The position numbers were made by a program, and so were the translations under genes. 64,000 bases of DNA from Nonomuraea wenchangensis (GTDB taxonomy: Bacteria; Actinomycetota; Actinomycetes; Streptosporangiales; Streptosporangiaceae), in the NCBI RefSeq assembly GCF_900111685.1, contig NZ_FOHX01000004.1, forward strand, positions 186,001 through 250,000. Reading direction: 5' to 3'. Under the pieces are notes generated by a model that saw nothing but the letters and a program-made list of their open reading frames with translations, ran no database searches and had not been told where the DNA came from. This document shows, piece by piece, positions 7,535 through 16,050 of this stretch (the stretch's first letter is position 1; each line of letters opens with the position of its first letter).

Positions 7535-10500
7535 ATGGCGTCACGGGGTCAGGAGCATCGTTTGGATCGACAGGGGGCGCAGCCGCCGGAGCCGGGCAGG
7601 GACGTCCTGACGCCGCAGCAGGTCGCCGCGGCACAGGAGGGCGCTCGCACGTGGGTGCGGCGGGTGGCGCGGGCGGGCGGGCGGGCGTTCACCTGGGGGA
7701 CGCCGCGCGCGTTGCTGGCGGCCTTGTGCGCTAGTGCACTTACGCCCCTGCTCGTCGCCGGGCCGGGTACCGCCGTGCTCGTGGCGGGGATCGGGGTTGT
7801 CGGGTCCGTCGGGGCGAACGTGCTGTCCGACTTGATCAGCGCGGCCTTGGCTGCTGCTCGAGACCGTTCCCGGGGCGATGGCGCGGAGTCCTCCGCCGAC
7901 ATGGAGCGTGAGCTGGCGGCTCGGCTGGAGGAGGCGTTGCAGGCCGGGGACGCTCGTGCCGATGCTCTGGCGGAAGCGCTGGTCGCCGCGCTGACCGCAG
8001 TGGACGCTGCGCAGGCGGCCATCGGTGAGGCGCTCGTGGGCGGGCAGGAGCGGCTGCTGGAGGAGTTGGTGGTCGGGTTCGCCGAGCTGGGCCGGCAGAA
8101 CGCGGCGCTGGAGCCGATGCTGGGGCGGCTGGACGCGGCTGCCGGGCAGATTCAGCAGACCCTGTACCGGCAGGACGCCGAGCGCCGCCTGGACAGGGCG
8201 CATTACCAGCAGCAGACAGCGCTGCTGCTGGTGATGCGTGACCAGCTGGGCCGGCAGATCCGTGATCTGGGGCGCCGCCTGGGCGGGGTGGCGGGCGCGG
8301 AGGGCGGGACGAGGTGGAGCGGCGGCTGCCCGTATCAAGGGCTGGCGCCGTTCGGCCCTGCTCAGGCGGAGCTCTTCTACGGGCGAGGACAGGCCGTCGC
8401 CCGGCTGGTCGCCATGGTCACGGCCTGCGGTCATGGCCTGGTGGTGGTGACCGGGGCCTCGGGCGTGGGCAAGTCCTCGCTGCTGCACGCCGGGCTGTTG
8501 CCCGCGCTGGCGGCGGATGCGGACTGGCCGCAGCTGACCCTCACCCCGGGGGCGCGGCCGTTGCAGGAGCTGGCGGTGCAGTTGGCGGTACGATGCGGCG
8601 CCGATCCCGATGCGGTGCTGGAGGAGCTGCGACGCGATCCCGGCCGGGGAGAGGCGCGGGCTCGGCAGGTGCTGAGCGCCGAAGGGGTACGCCGCCGCCA
8701 AGCCGGGTCCGATGAGCCGCCGCGCCGGCTGGTGATCGTGGTCGATCAGTTCGAGGAGCTCTTCACTCTAGCGACGGAGGCGCCTGCGGAGGAGGCGGAG
8801 GCGTTCGTGGCGGCGTTGGAGGCGATCGCCGTCGCGACGGGGCCGGTGATCGTGGCCACGCGCGGTGATTTCGTCGATCGCTGTGCCGCCTACCCGCAGC
8901 TCGCCCGGGCCTTGGAGGAGCGCGTTTTCGTGCTCGGGCCGATGAGCGACGCGGAGCTGCAACGAGCGATCACCGGGCCGGCGGCAGCGGCCGGACTCAC
9001 CGTGGAAGAGGGCCTGGCGGAGCAGGTGGTACGTGAGCTGGCCGGTCACCTCCGTGCGCCGGCAGGCTCGTCGTACGGCGGGACGACGGTGGGGGCGTTG
9101 CCGCTTTTGTCCATGGCGATGGTGCGCACGTGGGAGAACCGCCAGGACGGCCGGCTGACCCGGCACGGATATGACCGTTCCGGCGGTGTGGCCTCAGCGG
9201 TCAACGCCGCCGCCGAGGACGTCTACCATGCCTTGGACGCCGGGCAGCAGGCGATCGCCCGGCGCGCCCTCCTGTCGCTCGCCCTGATCGGCGCCGACGG
9301 GCAGGCGACCCGCCGCCGGGTGACCCTGGATGAACTGACCACCTCGTGCGCGCCGGGCCGGCCAGAACGTGTAGAGCAGGTGGTGGCCGCCTTCACCGAG
9401 GCCCGGCTGATGGTCGCCGGGAGTTCCCCCGCGCCGGTCCCTGGAGCCAGGACTGTCGAACTCGCCCACGACGTGCTGATGACCGCATGGCCACGCCTGA
9501 GCACATGGCTGGCCGAGGATCAGGCCGACCGGGTGCTGCACGGGGAGATCGTGCATGACGCCGCCGAGTGGAACGACGCGGGACGCGACCCTTCGTTCCT
9601 CTACCGCGGGATCCGGCTGGAGACCGGTCTCGCCATGGCGGCCCGGTGGCGCTCGGACACCGACCGCTATCCGGGCCTGAGCGGTCCTGCCGAAGACTTT
9701 CTCCATGCCGGTGCCCGTGCCGCCAGCCGGAGCCGTCGCCGCTGGCAGGGTGTCTTCGTGCTGCTGTCCGGCCTGTTGGTGATCGCGATCGTCACCGCCA
9801 TCAGCGCGGTGCGCCTCGGTCAGGAGGCCGAGCAGCAGCGTGATATGGCGCTACGCCGAAGCGCCGACATCCTGTCTCGACAGCTGGCCGCCGACAGCGA
9901 GAAACTGTCCAACGATCCTCCGGCCTCCGCGCGCCTGGCCGCGACAGCCTGGACCATCTCGCCCACCAGCGAAGCGCGGGCGAGCATGGCCACCGTGCTC
10001 GGCCGTCCCGGTCGAGCACTTCTCGCCGACCCCAGCGGCTCGGTGTTCTCGGTGGCCTTCAGCCTGGACGGGTCTCGCCTGGGCTCCGCAGGGAGGGACG
10101 GGACGCTCCGGTTGTGGGACGCGGCGACCGGCAGGCAGCTCGGCGCTCCCCTCGGCCGTGACGAACGGGGGGTGCGCTCGGTGGCCTTCAGCCGGGACGG
10201 GTCCCGTCTGGCCTCCGCCGGGGGAGACGGGACGGTCCGGTTGTGGGACACGGCCGCCCGCGAACAACTCGGCACCCCCCTGACCGGCCACAACGGCACG
10301 GCGACATCGGTGGCCTTCAGCCCGGACGGATCCCGCCTGGCCTCCGCCGGCACCGACCGTACGGTCAGACTGTGGGACACGGCCACTCGCGAACAACTCG
10401 GCACCCCCTTGATCGGCCACAACGGCACGGTGACATCGGTGGCCTTCAGCCGGGACGGGTCCCGCCTGGCCTCCGCAGGGGAAGACGGAACGGTCAGACT

Positions 10501-11788
10501 GTGGGACACGGCCACCCGCGAACAACTCGGTGCCCCCCTCGGACGCAACGAACGCGGGGTGCTCTCGGTGGCCTTCAGTCCGGACGGGTCTCGCCTGGCC
10601 TCCGCCGGGGGAGACGGGACGGTCCGGTTGTGGGACACGGCCACCCGCGAACAACTCGGTACCCCACTGGCCGGCCACAACACGACCGTGTTCTCGGTGG
10701 CCTTCAGCCGGGACGGGTCCCGCCTCGCCTCCGCCGGAGGGGACGGGACGGTCCGGTTGTGGGACACGGCCAGCCGCGAACAACTCGGCGCCCCCCTGAC
10801 CGGCCACAACGGCGGGGCGACATCGGTGGCCTTCGGCCCGGACGGGTCCCGCCTGGCCTCCGCCGGGGGAGACGGGACGATCCGGTTGTGGGACACGGTG
10901 ACCGGCAGGCAACTCGGCCCTCCCCTGACCGGCCACGACACGACCGTGTTCTCGGTGGCCTTCAGCCGGGACGGGTCCCGCCTCGCCTCCACAGGGCAAG
11001 ACGCGGCGATCAGACTGTGGGACACGGCCACCCGCGAACAACTCGGCACCCCCTTGAGAGGCCACGAACAGGGGGCGGTGTACTCGGTGGCCTTCCACCC
11101 GGACGGGTCCCGCCTGGCCTCCGCAGGGAGCGACGGGACGCTCCGGTTGTGGGACACGGCGACCGGCCAGGAGCTCGGCACCCCCTTGACCGGCAACAAC
11201 GACTGGGTACACGCGGTGGCATTCAGTCCCGACGGGTCCCGCCTGGCCTCCGCCGGGAACGACGGGACGGTCCGGTTGTGGGACACGACTACCCGCGAAC
11301 AACTCGGCACCCCCTTGAGAGGCCACGAAATGGAGGTGTACTCGGTGGCCTTCAGCCGGGACGGGTCCCGTCTGGCCTCCGGAGGGGACGACGGGACGGT
11401 CAGACTGTGGGACACGGCCACTCACAAGCAGCTCGGCACGTCCCTGACCGGCCACGCCGAGGGGGTGCGGTCGGTGGCCTTCAGCCGGGACGGGTCCCGT
11501 CTGGCCTCCGGAGGGGACGACGGGACGGTCAGACTGTGGGACACGGCCACTCACAAGCAGCTCGGCACGTCCCTGACCGGCCATGCCGAAGGGGTGCGGT
11601 CGGTGGCCTTCAGCCCGGACGGATCCCGCCTGGCCTCCGGCGGCAACGACGCCACGGTACGGCTGTGGGGAGTGGGCATGCCTCGTGACCTGCACTCAGC
11701 GGTGTGTGCTCTGGCGGGCCGATCGCTCACGCCCCAGGAATGGCAGCAATACACCCGAGACGAGCCTTACAAGAGAAGCTGCCCGTAG
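7535..11788 (+). CDS. Membrane STAND NTPase with 13 WD40 repeats
   Basis: A 1417-residue signalling-type protein. The N-terminal part has a hydrophobic hairpin (about residues 58-110) and a coiled-coil-prone Ala/Glu region to about 250. The nSTAND1-like NTPase follows: the entry motif PYQGLAPFGPAQAELFYGR, Walker A GASGVGKS at 307-314, and Walker B VVDQFEE at 402-408. A single membrane helix (VFVLLSGLLVIAIVTAIS) is near 740-760. Thirteen WD40 repeats of about 43 residues run from about 830 to 1385, each with VAFS.DGSRLAS and VRLWD motifs, enough for about two propellers. Such proteins sense ligands and oligomerise; some act in phage defence and others in regulation. No enzymatic effector domain is obvious, so the role is open. 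Confidence 0.85.
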   Translation: MASRGQEHRLDRQGAQPPEPGRDVLTPQQVAAAQEGARTWVRRVARAGGRAFTWGTPRALLAALCASALTPLLVAGPGTAVLVAGIGVVGSVGANVLSDLISAALAAARDRSRGDGAESSADMERELAARLEEALQAGDARADALAEALVAALTAVDAAQAAIGEALVGGQERLLEELVVGFAELGRQNAALEPMLGRLDAAAGQIQQTLYRQDAERRLDRAHYQQQTALLLVMRDQLGRQIRDLGRRLGGVAGAEGGTRWSGGCPYQGLAPFGPAQAELFYGRGQAVARLVAMVTACGHGLVVVTGASGVGKSSLLHAGLLPALAADADWPQLTLTPGARPLQELAVQLAVRCGADPDAVLEELRRDPGRGEARARQVLSAEGVRRRQAGSDEPPRRLVIVVDQFEELFTLATEAPAEEAEAFVAALEAIAVATGPVIVATRGDFVDRCAAYPQLARALEERVFVLGPMSDAELQRAITGPAAAAGLTVEEGLAEQVVRELAGHLRAPAGSSYGGTTVGALPLLSMAMVRTWENRQDGRLTRHGYDRSGGVASAVNAAAEDVYHALDAGQQAIARRALLSLALIGADGQATRRRVTLDELTTSCAPGRPERVEQVVAAFTEARLMVAGSSPAPVPGARTVELAHDVLMTAWPRLSTWLAEDQADRVLHGEIVHDAAEWNDAGRDPSFLYRGIRLETGLAMAARWRSDTDRYPGLSGPAEDFLHAGARAASRSRRRWQGVFVLLSGLLVIAIVTAISAVRLGQEAEQQRDMALRRSADILSRQLAADSEKLSNDPPASARLAATAWTISPTSEARASMATVLGRPGRALLADPSGSVFSVAFSLDGSRLGSAGRDGTLRLWDAATGRQLGAPLGRDERGVRSVAFSRDGSRLASAGGDGTVRLWDTAAREQLGTPLTGHNGTATSVAFSPDGSRLASAGTDRTVRLWDTATREQLGTPLIGHNGTVTSVAFSRDGSRLASAGEDGTVRLWDTATREQLGAPLGRNERGVLSVAFSPDGSRLASAGGDGTVRLWDTATREQLGTPLAGHNTTVFSVAFSRDGSRLASAGGDGTVRLWDTASREQLGAPLTGHNGGATSVAFGPDGSRLASAGGDGTIRLWDTVTGRQLGPPLTGHDTTVFSVAFSRDGSRLASTGQDAAIRLWDTATREQLGTPLRGHEQGAVYSVAFHPDGSRLASAGSDGTLRLWDTATGQELGTPLTGNNDWVHAVAFSPDGSRLASAGNDGTVRLWDTTTREQLGTPLRGHEMEVYSVAFSRDGSRLASGGDDGTVRLWDTATHKQLGTSLTGHAEGVRSVAFSRDGSRLASGGDDGTVRLWDTATHKQLGTSLTGHAEGVRSVAFSPDGSRLASGGNDATVRLWGVGMPRDLHSAVCALAGRSLTPQEWQQYTRDEPYKRSCP
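11342..11599 (+). repeat. Near-identical duplicated WD40 units
   Basis: The unit 11342-11470 and the next unit 11471-11599 are both 129 bp and differ at only two bases, both synonymous (cac/cat and gag/gaa in the HAEG stretch). The other WD40 units in the gene share the same period but are more diverged. This points to very recent unit duplication or gene conversion within the propeller-coding region. Confidence 0.9.
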
Positions 11789-11843
11789 CACAGAAGGCCA
11801 GGTGTGTGTGCTGTCTGGGGCGTAGGCGGCCGCGGGTGAGCGT

Positions 11844-13418
11844 CTAATCCTTGTAGCGCCAGTCCAGGCGGTCTTTCTCTACGCGGGGCTGCCGGCCGCG
11901 AACTGGCTCGCCCCGTTCCAGGGCGCGGGCGGTGACCTTGAGCAGGGCCAGGTAGGAGGGCCAGATGTCGCCGTCGCCCGTGTGCAGGCCGTCCTCGCTG
12001 TGGAAGCTGCCGGTGCGGCCGGTGTCCGGGTCGACGAACAGGTTGCCGCCGGTGACGTCGTAGCCGAAGGGGATCAGGCGGCCGTGCCACCAGTAGGTGC
12101 TCAGCTCCGGGTCGTCGAGTGTGATGTCGCAGTTCGCCTGCCAGTCGCGCCGAATGCCGCGTACCGACATGGAGGTGTAGACGGGCGGGAAGGAGAAGCC
12201 CCAGTCGCTCGCCCCGTCGTGGCGTAGCAGCGAGGCCCGCAGGTCGTCGGGGAAGCGCGCGCCCATGGCGGCCTCCGCCTGGGCGATCGCCAGCGGCGTG
12301 GCGGGCGGGCGCAGGCTCGTGTACGTGGCGGGCGCGTGCCGGGCGAGCCAGCGCTCGATGCGCCGCCAGGTGGCGTTCACCTCGGCCGTGACAGCGGCTC
12401 GCGGGGTGCGCACGACGACGGCGCGGCGGGCGGGCAGGCAGCCGGTGGCGCGCTTCTCCGCGTGGGTGGGCGGCTGTGGGGTCGGTGTGGGGGTCGGTGT
12501 GGGGGTCGGACGCGGTTCGCCCGCGCACCCGCCCGGCAACGGAGCGGGCTCCGCGGCCCAGCGCAGCTCGCAGCTCCCGGTCACTGTCGGGTAAGAGCCG
12601 CCCATCGCGGCGCCGCTCTCCAGCGCGGCGGCCAGCGCCTCCAGCATCGCCGCGTGGGACGGGAAGCCCATCGGGCCGTCGTAGCGGAGCCGCTCGCCGA
12701 AGGCCGCCTCGCCCACCCGGCCGGTGCGGGGCTCGACGAACAGGTCATGCCCTGAGGCGTCGGTGCCGGTGGGCAGCAGGCTGCCGTGCCAGGTGCCGTG
12801 CTCGGGGTCGGCGTCCGCCAGGTCACCGGCCAGGACGAGGCTCTGGCACTTGCTCATGTTGATGTAGTCGATGTCGTTGATCTCCAGCAGGCCGTACCCG
12901 CCGGGGAGCCGGAAGCCGTCGCCCAGGTTGCCGGCCGCACCGTTGTGGCGCAGATAGGAGGCGTACAGGTCGTCGGGCAGGCGGCGGCCCGCGTAGTGCT
13001 CCCACTGGGCCAGGCGTTCCGGCTCGGCGCCGAAGCGCAGCTTGCGCAGGGTGGCTGAGGCGTGCGCGGCGAGCCAGCGCTCGATCCGGCCCCACGCGTC
13101 GCTGACGCGGGCGGCGAGCGCCGGGTCGGGGGTACGGATGGCGAAGGTGGTGGACTCGGGGGTCGGCAGCACCTCGCCGAACTCCGGCTCCCGCTGCTGT
13201 CCCACGTAGAGCGGCGGGCAGCCGATGGAGCGGGCCTCGGCGGGTGTGAGCATGGCGGCCGCCATGGCGGCGTCGCGCTCGGGGGAGCCGCAGGACATCG
13301 TGTTGCCAACGAAACCGCAGAAATAGCCATCGCCTTCGAGCAGGGCGTCGGAGGCGAGGCATCCCAGCAGCAGCACGGCCGCAAGTCCTTGGGTGAGGGA
13401 CCGAGGTAAGCCGATCAT
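11844..13418 (-). CDS. Lipoprotein with two SMI1/KNR4 (SUKH)-like domains
   Basis: A 524-residue protein when started at ATG 13418. That start gives a clean lipoprotein signal, hydrophobic with lipobox LLLGC at residues 16-20. Starting at 13487 would bury it. Two homologous domains follow, each opening with W.RIERWLA.HA and running through a P.DL.AS.LRH.GA motif, a WHG.L.P.G.D..G..LFV/ P.TGR segment and a final helix. These match SMI1/KNR4 folds. A proline/threonine spacer with repeated PT units links them. SUKH proteins are often immunity proteins against toxins. A surface-anchored tandem version here could be an exported immunity protein or a binding protein. No toxin gene is adjacent. Confidence 0.7.
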   Translation of the reverse strand: MIGLPRSLTQGLAAVLLLGCLASDALLEGDGYFCGFVGNTMSCGSPERDAAMAAAMLTPAEARSIGCPPLYVGQQREPEFGEVLPTPESTTFAIRTPDPALAARVSDAWGRIERWLAAHASATLRKLRFGAEPERLAQWEHYAGRRLPDDLYASYLRHNGAAGNLGDGFRLPGGYGLLEINDIDYINMSKCQSLVLAGDLADADPEHGTWHGSLLPTGTDASGHDLFVEPRTGRVGEAAFGERLRYDGPMGFPSHAAMLEALAAALESGAAMGGSYPTVTGSCELRWAAEPAPLPGGCAGEPRPTPTPTPTPTPQPPTHAEKRATGCLPARRAVVVRTPRAAVTAEVNATWRRIERWLARHAPATYTSLRPPATPLAIAQAEAAMGARFPDDLRASLLRHDGASDWGFSFPPVYTSMSVRGIRRDWQANCDITLDDPELSTYWWHGRLIPFGYDVTGGNLFVDPDTGRTGSFHSEDGLHTGDGDIWPSYLALLKVTARALERGEPVRGRQPRVEKDRLDWRYKD

Positions 13419-13459
13419 GGACGCGTACGATACGGGAGCCCGCCGACAGGTCGCCGGAG

Positions 13460-13605
13460 GAAGGGCCGGCAGAGATCGTCTCTGCATGACGAGCCAATGG
13501 CCTGGCCATCGTCCGCCACGTGGCGACCCGCGTCGTAACTGAGCTCAACACAGAAGAGCCCGCCCTTCGGGGCGAGCTCCTCATGGGTAATCCTGTGTCC
13601 GAGGG
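13460..13605. repeat. 146-bp copy of the tRNA-Leu downstream flank (left copy)
   Basis: This stretch matches 35692-35837 in the same orientation, with scattered substitutions. It contains the shared blocks GAGATCGTCTCTGCATGACG and AATGGCCTGGCCATCGTC, a hairpin, and GGGTAATCCTGTGTCCGAGG at its right end. The last bases equal the 3' end of the tRNA-Leu at 35829-35914. It is therefore a copy of the region just downstream of that tRNA, and a candidate remnant attachment site of a decayed element, or an old duplication. Confidence 0.7.
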
Positions 13606-13686
13606 CTGAGCGCCACCGAACGCACATGGCCCACCGCCATCCCCGGCCCCATACACCGGATTCCCGTTGCCTGACGTGCACCCGCG

Positions 13687-13708
13687 CCCGGCTGAGCGTT
13701 CAGCCGGG
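13687..13708. terminator. Hairpin over the stop codon of the GH15 gene
   Basis: CCCGGCTGA at 13687-13695 pairs perfectly with TCAGCCGGG at 13700-13708 around a four-base loop. It overlaps the last codons of the minus-strand GH15 gene and is a likely transcription end for that operon. No T-run is seen. Confidence 0.6.
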
Positions 13709-15541
13709 CTCTGCGCGTCCGCCTATGTCGTCTGCGCCCCGGGCGTCCCCGATGGCGCGGGCGGCGTTGATCAGGCCGATGTGGCTGAGGGCCTGAGGGT
13801 AGTTGCCGATCGCCTCTCCTGTGGTGGGCTCCACCTCTTCGCTGAGCAGGCCGACATCATTGGCGCAGGCGGCGGCGGTCTCGAACGCCCGCCCGGCCGC
13901 GACGTCCTGACCCATGAGGGCCAGCGCGTGAGCGAGCCAGAAGGTGCACAGCAGGAACGGGCCCTCCAGGCCGGCCAGCCCGTCGGCGGAACGGTAGCGG
14001 TACACCAGCCCTCTCGCGTCGGTCAGCCGGGTGGCGACGGCCTGCACGGTGGAGCGGATTCTCGGGTCGTCCGGCGGCAGGAATCCGACCAGGGGCATCA
14101 TCAGGGTGGAGGCGTCGACCTGGGTGCCGTCGAACGTCTGGGTGAAAGCACCCGCCTGCTCATTCCATCCGCGGGTCAGGATCGCGGCGTGGATCTCGTC
14201 TCGGACGCGCGTCCAGTCGGCGACCCGGGAGGCGGCCCCCAGCACCGGGGACAGGGCGATCGCCCTGTCCAGTCCCACCCAGCACATCAGCTTGGAGTGC
14301 GTGAAGTGCCGGCTGGGGCCTCGGATCTCCCACAGACTCTGATCCGGCTCCTGCCAGCGGCGCGCGGCGGTCTCGGCCACTCCGATCAGCAGCGAGCGGG
14401 TGAGGGGGTCGAACGGGCCGATGTCCCGGTAGGTCTGGTGGGCGGCGTCGAGCAGTTCGCCGTACACGTCGAGTTGACGCTGACGCCAGGCGTCGTTGCC
14501 GACCCGCACGGGTGCGCTGTCCCGCCACCCCCGCAGCTGCGGTAGCCGCCGTTCGCTCAGGTCGCGCTCACCGTCGATGCCGTACATGATCTGCAGGTCC
14601 GGGTCCGCGTCGACCTGGGTCGCGCATGCGCGGGACAGGAAGGTGAAGAAAGCCGTTTCCTCCTCCTCGCAGGTGGCCGTGTTCAGGGCGTGCAGGGTGA
14701 AGCTGGCATCGCGGACCCATGTGTAGCGGTAGTCCCAGTTGCGCTCTCCGCCGATGCTCTCCGGCAGGGAGGTGGTGACTGCGGCCACCATGGCCCCCGT
14801 CGGGGCGTAGGTCATCGCGCGTAGAACCCGGCCGCTGTGGTTGACGTGCCGGCGCCAGGGCCCCTCGTAGTCGGCGTGACCGCGTGACCAGGAGCGCCAT
14901 CCCGCGATGGTGTCGCGGATCCGGCGCGCGACGGCCCAGGAGGTACGGCGCGGCGGGTCGGGCGCCCAGGCCCGGCCGGCCTGCAGGGCCAGGCCGACGT
15001 TCTGTCCCGCGCGCAGGGTGAGAGCTGCGTCCGCGACCGAACCGCTGGTCCGGAATTCCACCGGACTGGACAGGGTGAGCACGTCGGCGCCTCCACGGGC
15101 GATCAGGCCGCCGCGGACCGGTTGCATCAGCGGGCGGACGAGCCCGAACTCGGGCCGGGGCGCATACACGATCTCCACAGGCACCCGCCCTTCGGTGCAT
15201 GCGAGCCGGCGAAGGAGCAGGCCGGGTGATGACGTGCCCAGCGCGTGCGCACGTTCGCCACGGCCCAGCGCGAGAGCGTCCAGGAGCACCAAGGTGCCCT
15301 CGCGCGTCCGGAACGTGGTCTCCAGCACAAGGGTGTCCTCGACGTACCGGCGGGTCACCTCGGCCGGACATGCCGGGCGGATCGCCCAGAAGCCGGCCTC
15401 TTCGTCCAGCAGTCGGGCGAAGAGCGCCGGGCTGTCGAAACGGGGCAGGCACAGCCAGTCGACAGAGCCGTCGGACGTGACCAGCGCGGCGGACCGGCAG
15501 TCCGACAGCATCGCGTAGTCGCCGATCGGCCGGGCGCTCAA
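13700..15541 (-). CDS. Glycoside hydrolase family 15 protein (trehalase/glucoamylase-like)
   Basis: A 613-residue GH15 protein. The N-terminal motif IGDYAMLSDCRSAALV.SDGSVDWLCLPRFDSP is diagnostic, followed by an (alpha/alpha)6 domain with ERNWDYRYTWVRDASFT, WEIRGPSRHFTHSKLMCWVGLDRA and the late EGPFLLCTFWLAHALALMGQ. Actinobacterial members of this group include alpha,alpha-trehalases, so trehalose or another alpha-glucan is a likely substrate. The best start is TTG 15541, which overlaps the upstream stop as TTGA; an ATG at 15511 would cut the IGDY motif. No signal peptide is seen. It is the last gene of a coupled operon with the small membrane protein and molybdopterin protein. Confidence 0.88.
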   Translation of the reverse strand: MSARPIGDYAMLSDCRSAALVTSDGSVDWLCLPRFDSPALFARLLDEEAGFWAIRPACPAEVTRRYVEDTLVLETTFRTREGTLVLLDALALGRGERAHALGTSSPGLLLRRLACTEGRVPVEIVYAPRPEFGLVRPLMQPVRGGLIARGGADVLTLSSPVEFRTSGSVADAALTLRAGQNVGLALQAGRAWAPDPPRRTSWAVARRIRDTIAGWRSWSRGHADYEGPWRRHVNHSGRVLRAMTYAPTGAMVAAVTTSLPESIGGERNWDYRYTWVRDASFTLHALNTATCEEEETAFFTFLSRACATQVDADPDLQIMYGIDGERDLSERRLPQLRGWRDSAPVRVGNDAWRQRQLDVYGELLDAAHQTYRDIGPFDPLTRSLLIGVAETAARRWQEPDQSLWEIRGPSRHFTHSKLMCWVGLDRAIALSPVLGAASRVADWTRVRDEIHAAILTRGWNEQAGAFTQTFDGTQVDASTLMMPLVGFLPPDDPRIRSTVQAVATRLTDARGLVYRYRSADGLAGLEGPFLLCTFWLAHALALMGQDVAAGRAFETAAACANDVGLLSEEVEPTTGEAIGNYPQALSHIGLINAARAIGDARGADDIGGRAEPG

Positions 15542-16050
15542 CGGCCGACCCGCCCTGCGGCCAGGCGTCGCAGCACGTAGAGCAGTGCCGAGGCGGCGAA
15601 GAGCACCAGGGTGACCAGAATCCATCGGTTGAGATAAGGGATGGTGCTCAAGCCGACCGCCGCCCTGTAGTTGGGCTCGGCGCCGCGCAGGATGAGTGGG
15701 GACCACACCAGCAGCAGCAGACCGGAGAACGCGGTCGGCACGCGCAGGTAGTTGATCGGCGCCGGCCGCCGCCCCGTCGGCCGAGGCCGACGCCGAGCAG
15801 CCGTACGACCACGACGACGGGTATGGGCGGTGGCGGACCGGGCTGCGGAGTCGGCGGCGGAGTAAAGAGGGAACAGCACTAGATCATGGAGGATGACGGC
15901 CCCCACGAACCACACCAGAAAGCCCGGCCAGATCCCCACTTCGACCACCCGGGTGGCGGCGTAACCGGCGACCAGAAAACACAGGGCGAGCACGAGCAGA
16001 TGCCACGGAGGGGCGCCGTAGGTCCTGGCCCACCGGCCGCGGCCGTTCAC
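15538..16050 (-). CDS. Small polytopic membrane protein
   Basis: A 170-residue protein starting at GTG 16050, which overlaps the stop of the molybdopterin gene (GTGA). Four hydrophobic segments are visible: LLVLALCFLVAGYAATRVV and FLVWFVGAVILHDLVLF in the first half, and AFSGLLLLVWSPLIL and WILVTLVLFAASALLYVL in the second. A basic Arg-rich loop lies between the pairs. I do not recognise a named family. Its place between a membrane molybdoenzyme and a GH15 enzyme, with four-base overlaps at both ends, suggests it works with the redox protein. Confidence 0.75.
   Translation of the reverse strand: MNGRGRWARTYGAPPWHLLVLALCFLVAGYAATRVVEVGIWPGFLVWFVGAVILHDLVLFPLYSAADSAARSATAHTRRRGRTAARRRPRPTGRRPAPINYLRVPTAFSGLLLLVWSPLILRGAEPNYRAAVGLSTIPYLNRWILVTLVLFAASALLYVLRRLAAGRVGR

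Noticed and set aside
9851..11695. Long repetitive minus-strand frame in the WD40 region
   Set aside because: Its repeats simply mirror the WD40 coding repeats on the plus strand.
13415..13681. 88-residue minus-strand frame in the left tRNA-Leu flank copy, with a similar frame at 35665-35877
   Set aside because: The similarity follows from the DNA repeat. The frames are out of register with any known family and lack conserved starts.
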